From: Mytilus edulis
Taxonomy: Eukaryota > Mollusca > Bivalvia > Mytilida > Mytilidae
Assembly (NCBI RefSeq): GCF_963676685.1
Contig: NC_092344.1
Location: 44,290,830-44,354,829 of the forward strand
Length of the DNA stretch: 64,000 bases
Reading direction: 5' to 3'
Within the stretch, counting starts at the first letter, position 1; each line of letters starts with the position of its first letter. Under the pieces are notes generated by a model. The model did not search any database, had not been told where the DNA came from, and was given only the letters and a program-made list of their open reading frames with translations. This document shows positions 35,491 through 46,424 of the stretch, piece by piece. The translations under genes and the position numbers were made by a program.

Positions 35491-38400
35491 ATGCGTCAGT
35501 TCCTTATTCTTCTTTTAATTAGCATAACATGTAAGTTTTATACAATACACATATTCCCTCTTTAAACATACTAAAAATATTCAAGATTAATTTGCCTTCT
35601 ATGCAACAGACATATTCTAAGGACTACAACAGTAAAAAAGTAAGCAACCAATCTTTCTGAATAGAACGAAGCTAGCTATATAGAATTAATGTAATATAAA
35701 TCGCATTAACTTTTAACATAGAAAAAATGGTGCATACAGTGCGCTTTTCAAATTACGTGATCATTCATCTAGTTATCACAGCAATACACATATTCGGAGT
35801 GAATGGTATACAATATGCTGAGCCCACTTAAAAGTTAACACCTGAACATATTTGTTTTCCTTTGACACCGCTCCCCTGTTATATTTACATTTCTATTTCG
35901 TTTTTGATATAGGCGATAACATTCGGGTATATCTAATAATAAATTTTTAATTCAAATAGCTGATTCCAATAAAGTTAATCTGAAATGTGCATTGGTGGTC
36001 CGGAAGGGTCAACGGTATATAAATAGAAACACAAATATAACACAGAACAAGATGTACTTGAGGTCGTATGTGAGATGACATGAGGAGACTTTGATCAATT
36101 CTAGAAACGAAACATTATATTTAATCGAGTAAAGCGGAGACCTTTAAAATTATTCAATTTTTAAACAAGCAATTATGCAAATGTACATTTACAGGCGAAT
36201 TGGACAAAATGAATAGATAATGTTAAAATGGTCGTAATTTCAAAACATCGGAAACACTTCTTTTTTCTCACAATAGACATAGACGCCTTAAGCAAAATGT
36301 GACACAACTTAATGTTTAAAATAGATTTTATAGATAACATTGACATTATTAATTTCAATTAGGTAAAAGTGACAGACAATGCATGCCAAAAGATTGCAAG
36401 CGACCAGGGCATCAAGCAAAAAGTAAGTAAGTTTGTTGATTTCAATCTCCACTTTTATGTATAATCTTGTAATGTTTTCTTTATATATAGATTAGCAAGA
36501 TTTACAGTTTTATTTTTGTTACTTATCATAATGTTTTAAACTCTTACTGTTCCAATCAAGTAATGAATAAAATGTGAAACGTAATAATATGAGCAACACG
36601 ACGGGTGTCACATGTCTAGCAGAATCTGCTTTCCCTTACAGAGCACCTAAGATCACCCCGTGTTGATGGGGCTCGTAATGCTTAGTCTTTAGTTTCCTAT
36701 GTGTGTATTGTGTACCATAATTTGTCTGTTTATCTTTTTCCTTTTTTAGCTATGACGTTGCCAGTTAATTTTCGATATATGAGTTGATAAAAGTAAAATC
36801 ATAAAAATACTGAAGTCATAGAAAATTCAAAACGGAAAGTCCCTAATCAAATGGCAATATCAAAAACTCAAACACATCAAACGAATGAATAACAACTGTC
36901 ATATTGCTGACTTGGTAAAAATGGTGGATTTTAGCTAGTTTTATAGCTCTCTGGTATCTTTTGCCGCTCTTTTAGTATTTTGGAGTATTATTTTTTTTTA
37001 TTATCTTTTTTTTATAAGTAATAATTGTTATCAATTATCACCTTATTTTTATGAATATTATGATATTATTGGTTTTTTGGTTGATGATGAACAAACATTA
37101 CTAAAATTTAATGAATATATTGGTTTTCTATTTAAGGCTGTTTCTGCAGCTGTCTACAACCGGCTATAGATGACAAGAGAAAAGATTTATATGTTAGCTT
37201 TCCCCGTTGTATCAATGCAACAATAAAATGTGGGTTTTATACACTAAGGTTCAAATTGAATATATTTGAACTGCAAGATGAGAAGCGTTATGAACTAACA
37301 AATAAAATGTTGTCCTTGCGTGGAAACGAGAACAGTTTTACACAGGTATCGTATTTAGTAAAAAATGACTTCATGATATAAATTTAAAGCAATTATTTAT
37401 CGTAACTTATTGCAATAAAAAATCCTTAATTTTTCTTGTCTTTTAAAAATTCCAAACATATTTTGATACATAATAAAATTATCATATCTTAACATATGTT
37501 TGAATAACAATACTTGTATTAGTGCTTACTTTAAAAGAAAGTGCATATTTTTCAAGAGAAAACGAATTATTGAAAATAAAAAGGCAGGACAGTCACATGA
37601 AATAATAATAAATAAATATGTCTGAGAATAGAAACATGACGAAATTTATTTTGCAGACACATGAGGCATAATATGTCAAGAGCAGAGAGGCAAAAGATAC
37701 TAAAGGGAAAACCAAACTCATAAGTCGAAAAAAAACTATATTTGCATTTGAGATGACCGAAACAAACGATAAAATGCAGATAATGTTGGAAAAAAGGAAA
37801 AGGAAAATATGCAAACTAATTAACCTTAAATTGTCATAGATTTTAGATTTGGATCATACATCGATTTTGATATGTAGGATACAATATCTAGATGAGCAAC
37901 AGATCTTCTTTTATCTGAAGTTTTTAATTAAACTACCTTGATTATTTCGTTTTTTCTTCAAGAAATTTAGTTTGGACTATTCCGCTTCAAAGACAAGTAT
38001 GAAGATAGATCGAAAGTATATTATATCGGTAAGTATCCAACGAAATTGAGTCATATGGAATTTAACGGTTGGGCAGAAGTAGCAAAACATTTATTTCTTA
38101 ATCATATTATTAGGTCTTTCCACTTTTCGTGGAAAGACCTATGATTTTCTTCTGATTATTGTTTTTCTTCTTCCGTCTGAGATGCTTTTTTGTCTTACAA
38201 CATATCGAATGGATTTTTGGCCAATGATGTTGTACAGTAATAGAGGTTTCAAAACTCACCCTGTGTGACCGAACACTTTTTCTTATAGGAGTTATCTCTC
38301 CGCGTCCCCTTTTTCTTGTTATCGTTATAGCAAACTCTTTTCACCAAATTGTTTGTCTACTCTTAAAAATGATAAGGTTAAGTTTGACTTGAGTGATCGG

Positions 38401-41400
38401 AAGACATCTTATGGGAGTTATTTCCCTTTGAAAATTTAAGATAGGCGATTGGTTGGATATAAGAAACTTTGACAATAAATGATATGATGTGTTTGCTAAA
38501 TAACTGTTACCAAAAAAGCACAACTTCAACCTATTTACGTCGAAGAGTTTTGGTTAACCCTTATCGGAGTTTTCTCCACTTTTGAACTTGAAATCAGTAT
38601 TTCTCCACAACCATACAAGTGATTGACCTGGGGTCTTTTGATTGGAGATCACTGACCTATGACCTCAAAATTGAGGTCAAGGTCAAAGGTCAATTTGACG
38701 TTCTAGATTTTGACCTTTGCTAAAAATTCTTTCTGGTTCATTATAAACCAGTTAAATCTTCTGCAAAAATCTATAAATCTTTTTTTTTTTTATATCAGTT
38801 TGATTTACCACATTACATCAACACGGAGTGACATTTTCTTGCATCATGTTTTAAATTTCATACTTATTATCGAGGTGTAAAGACCTTCAATTGTTCTCTG
38901 AAGAATTGGTTTTTAATTTTGTAAGATTTGCGTTAAACTTATCTTAAAATATTAAAGATTCATTTTGAAACTAGATACAAATAATATCAGAAAATAAACT
39001 GAATTGGTTAGGTTTTAGAACTAGACATTGTCCCATAATGGTAAAAATTATAAGAAAATGAATTATAGTCAAAATTCAACGCCTTTCAAATAATTGTCTG
39101 AAAGATAATTGTTTAACGCTTTTTCAACAACTTTATTAGGTCTTTCCACTTTTCGTGGAAAGACCTTTTGTTTTCTTCTTCTGATTTTTTTTTCTGCCGT
39201 CTGAGATGCGTTTTTGTCTTACAACATATCGAATGGATGTTTGGTCAATGATGTGGTACAGTAATGGGGGTTTCAAAACTCAACCTCTGTGACCGAACAC
39301 TTATTCTTATAGGAGTTATCTCCCAGCGTCCCTCTTTTCTTGTTATCACTATATCTCTAAAATGGTAAAAGTTTTTAACAAACTGTTTTCACCGAATTGT
39401 TCGTCTACTCTTAACAATGATTTAGCTAATTTTGACTTGAGTGATCGGAAGACATCTTATGGGAGTTATTTCCCTTTGAAAATTTAAGATAAGCGATATG
39501 TTGGATAAATTCACACGGTATAAGTTGTGGAAGCCTACAGTCTTTAGATATGAAGTCCTTGGTTCATTTGAAGGAAATTGAGGTCAAAGTCAAAGGTCAA
39601 AGTCATGTTATAAATTTAGAATTTTGCTTGTTATCGTTTTTCAAAAGAAACTGTTACAATTAATGATATGATGTGTTTGCCAACTAACTGTTTACAATAA
39701 GGCGCAACTTTAACCTATTTCAGTCAAAGTGTTTTGGTTAACCCTTATAGTAGTTTCTCCCCTTATGTATTTGAAATCAGTATTTCTCTACAACCATACA
39801 AGTGATTGACCTGGGATCTTTTGATTTGAGATCACTGACCTATGACCTTGAAATTGAGGTCAAGGTCAAAGGTCAATTTGACGTTCTAAATTCTTTCTTG
39901 TTCATTATAAAACAATTATGTCTTTTGTATATACCTATTTATCTTATTTTTTTATATCAGTTTGAAGTACCAAATAACATTAAGAAGGAGTGACATTTTC
40001 TAGCATAGTTTTTTAAATTTCATTCTTATTATCGAGGTGGAAAGACCTTCAATTGTTCTCTGAAGAATTGGTTTTTAATTATGCAATAAGTTTCCGTACT
40101 AAAAATCGAAAAGAGGTGTCAGTTCAACTGGTGAAAAAGGTATGATATGAAATCCGTGTGCATAACACATATTGTATTAATAAACCTAATCATGTTGACT
40201 GATAAACAACAGTCTAGAAAAAACATGGAAGTAATGAAACATGAAAACACATTGGTTTATAGACAACTATACACTTAGGAGGAAAAAAGATAAAACTCCA
40301 AGAGTGAGTTCGGGTTCTATTAAGAATGTAGGTTTTACCTGCTTTACATAAATCCAACAATTTTCAATTTTTATACACTTACAAAAGAAATAGTATCGAA
40401 TTCCAAGGTAAATTTGAAATTGGGAAGTTTATAAAAACTAACCACAACGCTCAACTATATCAACCAAAAGGAACAACTGGAGAACAACTGTCATATGTTT
40501 AACTTGGTATAGTAAACCGTTACTTATATAACCTGAACAAACTAAGATTTTTTGAAAAAGTTTAAATTCTTTCACATTTGTCCTTTCGGCACCAGTTAGA
40601 GATTAACTATACTGAAAAAGTTGTGCTCATTATTATTGACCGTACGGTAACATATACTAGTATTACTGAAATATGTTTCAAATCTGGTTGTATAATTTTC
40701 TTACTGGCGATCATACAATCTTGGATAAAAAAAAAATAAACAGACAGTTTTAAACTTACAATGTTACTTAATTATGCTTAAGTTAATTTAGTTTTACCAT
40801 TTCATAAAATTTGGAAAACCAATTTCGTAGGTTACACCAACGTGTACCATATGCGATTTCTGTAGACCCATAGAAATAGGTAAGTACTTATTTTAAATTT
40901 ATTGTAAGAGCATTGTTTAGACACAACTTTTTGGTAAATAAATTCATCAGGCTGAAAGTGTTGTACTCCAGAAGCGCGTTTCGTCTACAAAAGACTTCAC
41001 CAGTGACGCTTGTATTAAAAAAAAGTTTTAAAAAAGGCATTTAGGCCCAAAGTACCGAAATATTTTGCAAAATTCAGCTACGGTTATCGATTCCTGGGGT
41101 AGAAAATCCCTAGTATTTCGAAAAACAATTTTTTTGTAAACTGTTAATTTTCTTGTCATCACAGAATCGTGACTACTGGGATGATGATATCCTTTGGAAG
41201 AAACCTGTTGTATTAACACATTATTAGACATGTAGTTTTTCATGAAATCCTACTCCGAAAAGTTTAATTGCTAAATGTACAATGGTGAAAATGGTGTTTT
41301 AAAACGCATATGGACATGCTAAAAAGAAGGATACTAAATTTATGAATATTTAGAAATGTGATAAGCTTACATAAGAGACAACTATTCACAAGGATTCGAA

Positions 41401-42051
41401 GAATGTGTATGCAAGTAACTATTGGTGACCGTACTACGTTTAACAATATAAGCATAAATTATTTATTTTTAAATCAAACTATCGGACAGAAAAGTCACCC
41501 ACATACTTTTAATGAAGTATTCAACAGTTATATGGCGATTTAATATAAAATCAGGTTTTGGAGTCATGCAAATGAAAATCCATCTCAAGTCCCAAAAAAA
41601 TATTTGATACAATAATAACATGAACAGTGTATTTTTTATGATTTTGTCAATTTGTATTAGGCTAATATTTATTATTAATTTTATAGAACAGTATGTGTGC
41701 AATTGACACAATAACATCATGAACAAAGTATTAATTATAAATTAAAAAATCATAATATTCTTTCAATTTGCAGTAGGTACATATTTATTAAACATATTAT
41801 AGGACAGTGTGTGTGCAATTCTGTATTAATTTTAATTTACAGTACTAGATGCAAAACACACTGCCATACCTGCTCCTATAACTGAAGAAGGACAAAAAAG
41901 TGAACACGGAACAACGATAACCATAGCCGTAGTAGTTTCTGTTTGTGTATGTGTTATAATCGGTTTTGTGATTTTTGCTGTTATATCTCGACGAAGTTGC
42001 AGTAATCAAAGGCACGTTGTTTCCCAAAGGGATAACTTTCAACGTTCTTAA
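35491..42051 (+). CDS. Receptor D: tail-less IL-17-receptor-like membrane protein (210 aa, 6 exons)
   Basis: Exons are 35491-35530, 36363-36422, 37137-37345, 37963-38028, 40831-40879 and 41843-42051 (633 nt; phases 1,1,0,0,1). Exon 1 encodes MRQFLILLLISIT, a short signal peptide whose size and split codon match receptor C. Exon 2 has RQC...DC. Exon 3 begins CFCSCLQPAI, has PRC...KC, an NAT sequon and FYTLRFKL (the family LWF is changed to LRF). Exon 4 ends RKYIIS. Exon 5 reads VTPTCTICDFC, one residue shorter between the last cysteines. The membrane span is at about 165-190 after an acidic linker, then about 20 basic/polar residues (RRSCSNQRH...) and the stop. No SEFIR sequence follows the stop. 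The 2.8-kb intron 4 holds two long repeats. Inferred role: decoy or accessory receptor; ectodomain closest to C and E in layout. Confidence 0.78.
36588..36795 (+). repeat. R2 retroelement 3'-end repeat, intron 2 of receptor D
   Basis: AGCAACACGACGGGTGTCAC, GAGCACCTAAGATCACCCCG, CTTAGTCTTTAGTTTCCTAT and AGCTATGACGTTGCCAGTTA follow the plus-orientation R2 order. It is followed by a piece of the 3.2-kb-type repeat (36800-36965). Confidence 0.65.
38112..38905 (+). repeat. Long repeat with 5' hairpin and AGGTCA half-sites, copy 1, intron 4 of receptor D
   Basis: It starts with a perfect hairpin (arms AGGTCTTTCCAC/GTGGAAAGACCT, 38112-38140) and ends ATCGAGGTGTAAAGACCTTC...GAAGAATTGGTTTTT. Inside are TATCGAATGGATTTTTGGCC, GAGTTATCTCTCCGCGTCCC, an AGTTATTTCCCTTTGAAAAT block and AGGTCAAGGTCAAAGGTCA at 38674-38692. 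Non-coding. Confidence 0.75.
39138..40075 (+). repeat. Same long repeat, copy 2, intron 4 of receptor D
   Basis: The identical hairpin recurs at 39138-39166 (1026 bp after copy 1), followed by the same internal order. The element ends near 40075 with ATCGAGGTGGAAAGACCTTC...GAAGAATTGGTTTTTAATT. The AGGTCAAGGTCAAAGGTCA run recurs at 39857-39875, and an extra block at 39575-39605 (AGGTCAAAGTCAAAGGTCAA) is absent from copy 1. The 63-aa ORF at 39802 is inside it. Confidence 0.75.
40385..40520 (+). repeat. Fragment of the 3.2-kb-type dispersed repeat, intron 4 of receptor D
   Basis: AATTTGAAATTGGGAAGTTT, an AACGCTCAACTATATCAACC region and AACAACTGTCATATGTTTAA resemble 3240-3360, 9830-9960 and 36825-36930. 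Confidence 0.4.
40955..41140 (+). repeat. R1 repeat, intron 5 of receptor D
   Basis: CCAGAAGCGCGTTTCGTCTA, AAGACTTCACCAGTGACGCT, a GTACCGAAATATTTTGCAAA block and GGTTATCGATTCCTGGGGTA give the R1 order, ending with TAGTATTTCGAAAA. Confidence 0.6.
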
Positions 42052-42243
42052 AGCTATAAATAGAGACACAGTAAATGATTACATTGCCTCAATTTATTAC
42101 CTATCAATTAAAAAACACACCACGGCAGCGATAGCTATATGTTTCTTCTTTTGAGTCCTTGTGTATTAAGAAAAATGTGCATTGAAACATTAAGACGTAG
42201 TATTTATAACTGTTATTATTTGTTTTTATTTAGAACCTATGAT

Positions 42244-42249
42244 AATAAA
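42244..42249 (+). promoter_or_regulatory. Poly(A) signal candidate, receptor D
   Basis: AATAAA about 190 nt after the stop of receptor D. It is weak evidence in an AT-rich region. Confidence 0.35.
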
Positions 42250-44864
42250 CATATTGAGTATATAAATCCGTGATTTAAGAATAGAAAGAGATGTTCGCTA
42301 TAAAAATGATATTTTGTGATGCAATTTTTAGAATACTGTCACTTTAACATGTATGATTAGTGACAGTTGTTGTTCTCAAATTTTTCTTTTCCTAACTTCA
42401 GTGTATGGAACACTTTAGACCTGAAAGTTTCTAAAAAAAAAAACTACTCAATGGTAAACAATATAAAACAAAAACAAACAAACAAACCTCCCCAATAATA
42501 TGACATGTGTTGAATGACAAAGTCACAAATGAGAATGTGTCTGTAATGTTTATCATAGTCCTTGTTTCCTCAATGGTATCTCACAGTACATCCCAGTCGA
42601 ATATTTTAAATTTGGAAAAATAAGAGTAAAGAAGATTTGTTACTCTGTGTTTAGTTTTATACTCCGGTTTTGATTCATCAATGCTTTATTCTTTCAGTCA
42701 GTGGAACACTGCTTTCTTTTCATGGCATTTTTTTCTCACAGACTTTAGTTTTTCTCTGTATCATTTTTAATTAAATTCATGCTATTGCAGTAGATCATTT
42801 AAAAAAAATTAGATGTTTAACCATGTGTAGATTATTTACTGGATCAAAAACGTAATATGATTATTTGTCCACAGGTGCATAGTTTTTGTTTTAGTTTAGT
42901 TTAAGTTTTTTTTGCTGTAAATTTTTTTAAATAACTGTTATATTGACTCACATGTGTTTTCGACAGTGATACAATGCGAATAAAAATATGAACTTTGAAA
43001 ATAGCATATCTGGAAACAATAATCCAAGTATTAATAAAACATATCATTAAATTGAAAAGAGGCTGTGGCCATTTCTCTATAACTTTATTCGCTTACATTA
43101 TCGGATATACACGTTCAAAAGCACAGATGATTTTGAAAATATATTGGTAAACAATTCAAATATTAGTAAAGAATAAACATAGACCCGTCAATCTGATTTA
43201 CGACAAGCTATATGAATGAGCTAAATCTTAAAGTCCTCTACATGTTTTTATTTCCAAAGGTAAATCATTTCAAAACACTAACTGATTGCTACTGATTGAA
43301 AACTGCGCTTTTTTAAGTATTTTTAATGTAATGTAATCGGACAAAATATGTACTGCGTTGTCCTGACCTCTGCCTTTCATGTCTTTGTTTTCACTCTATT
43401 AACATTAATCTCATGTTTGATAGGAGAAAGATACAAGACCTTTTTGCAAGCTATTATATTTTAACCTAATTTTATTTTCAAAAATATTTTGCAAGACACC
43501 ATAATTTAGAGTAGATTTTTTTCGAGTTTGTAAACATTTCTAATATCTAGTTTAATCTAAAACATGTTAATGTAGGAATATCAACAGGTAAAGATTGATT
43601 GATACAAATCAACGGCTGGTCTATGATCAAGTTTCATAACAAATATAAATTTTCAAACTCTATTTCTATGTCCATGATCGATGGAAAGGACACACGCAAA
43701 AAGGAATAAACGAAATATAAAGGTATTGTCTATATTGTTTATTTATATAATTTATTTTATTATGTTGGATTTGCCGTTTTCAGATATTCAAGTTAAATGT
43801 TCTTTTGTTTACTGAAATCCACTCATGAAACAATACACTAAAGATACTAAATTTTTCTTCGCGTGACCTATGTTAGTTTCTGTCAGCAGCTTTGAACATA
43901 TTAGTAGATGATAGCCTTTTGAAAGACAAATAAGCAAAACAAATTCATATTAGAAACTAAATATTATTCAACGAAGAAAAGTATGGTTGTTATTTCTAAC
44001 CAAATCACATTTGCAAATGCTTAAGGAGGCTCGAAGGTACAAAAAATATCTGCATAAATAGAAACATTTGATTTTTTATTACAAATTTTATTTATTACAC
44101 TATTAGTTGCTACTTTATGAGGCTGTACAAAAATCAACAACAAAAAAATCAATTTGTTTTTTACTTTTAAAATATTTATATCATTGAAAAAGCTCTAAAT
44201 TATCTCCCTTTGGTGATTAAATGCATTGTTTTGGCATACAGATTGAAATAACTTTTTAACTTCATCGGTGACCTTTATTATTTATTATTTTTTTTCAAAT
44301 GAACTGTACTTAAACTAAACTATTGTAAAATTTAAGCGATTTCTGTAATTTAGTTTTTTTTTTTTTATTTCGATTTTACCTTTTTTCTCCTATTAGTTCA
44401 ACAGAAAAAAGTATCTTAACAAAAATGCATGCTTCTTTCAAAGGCAGAGTGTGAGGTTAAATGGACGTGACCCTATATTTTTATTTAATTTTTCCATTAA
44501 ATATAGGATAAAGTCTATTTATAGAAAAAAAGCGAAATCCGATATCCAAAAAAAATTATTTAGACCCGCAAGCTCCATTAATGCACTAACGAAGTAAATT
44601 TTTTTGTCAAATTCTCACAATATGCCATATTCTTTCCACTTTGTATAGAAAACGACACGAGTTGTATCCCATTGAAAAAATATATATCATTTAAATGGAG
44701 ATATAGAAATGAACTTTCCTTATGTTAACTCGAGGTAACAATTTAGATATCCGTGTATAAATAATAATGAAAACGTCTTCAACGTAAATGAAACACTTCA
44801 TTATGAAGATTGTACTTTTATTTGTGTATAATTTACACTACTGAAAAAGCGACATATTTGTCTT

Positions 44865-45020
44865 AAAAGAGAGACAAAAGACACTAGAGGAAAAGTCAAA
44901 CTCATAAAGAAACTGACAACGTCATGGCTAAAATTGAAACAGACAAACAGACAAATAATAGTACACAAGAACAACATGGAAACCTACAGACTGAGCATCA
45001 CGAACCCCACCAAAAACTTT
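44865..45020 (-). repeat. R2 retroelement 3'-end repeat, minus, truncated
   Basis: AGAGAGACAAAAGACACTAG, GTCAAACTCATAAAGAAACT, AACGTCATGGCTAAAATTGA and CACGAACCCCACCAAAAACT are in the family order. The terminal CCACATGTGG block is missing. Confidence 0.65.
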
Positions 45021-45390
45021 AAACCTTACACATAAAATGATATTCCTTATTATTTTATTTTTTCATGATAAGTATTTCCTGTTTGTTTGTTTTTTCAATT
45101 GACAAGTGCAAACTGCCGTTTACATGTCGCGGTTCCTTTGCGCAAAAGACACATGCTACTTTTTGAGGATACGGCATTTGCTCAATAGAAGATACAAAGC
45201 AAGTTGTGTGTAAATATTCTAAAGGTTTGCTTGCAATGTTTTTACCACAATCTTTCTTCTGAGAAGTATGACCAGGGCTAAAAGTTTAACTGCTATGTCG
45301 ACTTTGATTTGTAAACACGCAGTCGGGGTTAAAGGTCGTGTCATGCTTTCTCTACATTCATGAACACTCACATGCAATACCAAATTGAAG

Positions 45391-45879
45391 CACGGGGGGG
45401 GGGGGGGGGGTAACTTCGATATTTTTTTGGTAGGGATGTGCCATTTTTGCCTCAAAAAACGTACCCATTTTAATATAACATTCACTAAAATTCAGTACCT
45501 ATAGTAAAATAAATTTTTAAGAAAGAATGACCTATAATTATATACAATATTTAAAATATGACCCGTGCTTATATAAGCACTAACTCATTATCACTCATAA
45601 TTCATAAATATACCAGCTACCCTTAAGTTTTTATATATGAATTGGCATCGTTTGGTGCACATATATTTTATCGTTATATATACGCATGGATTGTTTGATA
45701 TTTATATATGATATGTAGATCATACACCAAATCAATATACAGTTATCAAACGTAAATGCATTTTAATATAGGATGTCATTAAAAAGGAGGGTCATTTTTA
45801 TATAAAATCTAAAATTATAACCCATATTTTGGCACATCCCTGTATACCCAATAGTAGGAAGTTACCCCCCCCCCCCGTG
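45391..45879. mobile_element. hAT-like non-autonomous TIR element, 489 bp
   Basis: The ends are CACG(17)TAACTTC at 45391 and GAAGTTAC(12)GTG at 45879: inverted repeats that continue imperfectly for about 55 bp, including AGGGATGTGCCA on both sides. The element is flanked by an exact 8-bp direct repeat AATTGAAG (45383-45390 and 45880-45887). 8-bp duplications are typical of hAT-superfamily insertions. The interior is AT-rich and non-coding; the 88-aa minus ORF overlapping the left end is an artefact of the G run. Confidence 0.82.
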
Positions 45880-46134
45880 AATTGAAGGCACCGTTATTGA
45901 TCTACTGCAAGTCAACATTTTTGCCATTTTTCAAAAGTTGTCTGGAAACAGTAACAACTTACCCCCTTCGTCTCGATCAACCTAGTTGAAGATATTTAAA
46001 CTTTACATCCTTTTTACTTGGGTTTTAATTTCAATTTCTCTGAACTGTAAGTTCTGCCAATAATGATCAATCTATCTCAATCATTAATGCATTTTCATAT
46101 TTCCTATTGTTTATTGACCCAACTTTATATATTT

Positions 46135-46404
46135 CCATGCCCCATCTACGATAGTAGAGGGACATTATATTTTCTGGTCTGTGGGTCCGTTCGTTCGTCC
46201 CGCTTCAGGTTAAAGTTTTTGGTCGAGGTTGTTTTTGATGAAGTTGAAGTCTAGTCCACTTGAAACTTAGTACACATGTTCCGTATGATATAAGGCTTTC
46301 TAATTTTAATGCCAAATTAGAGTTTTTACCCCAATTTCGCGGTCAACTGAACATAGAAAATGATAGTGTGAGTGGGGCATCCGTGTACTTGGGACACATT
46401 CTTG
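46135..46404 (+). repeat. R4 repeat ending about 20 bp before the receptor E start codon
   Basis: GCCCCATCTACGATAGTAGA, CAGGTTAAAGTTTTTGGTCG, GATGAAGTTGAAGTCTAGTC, GTTCCGTATGATATAAGGCT, GAACATAGAAAATGATAGTG and GGACACATTCTTG match, inversely, the unit at 29781-30262. Only TTTTTATATACTTTACAGAT separates it from ATG 46425. Confidence 0.7.
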
Positions 46405-46424
46405 TTTTTATATACTTTACAGAT

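Larger units (their letters stand above)
42052..46424. other. Intergenic region D-E (4.4 kb)
   Basis: 42250-44860 is AT-rich, and I see no gene, receptor exon or named repeat in it. From 44865 the interval holds an R2 copy, a TIR element with an 8-bp duplication (45391-45879) and an R4 copy that ends next to the start codon of receptor E. Confidence 0.65.
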
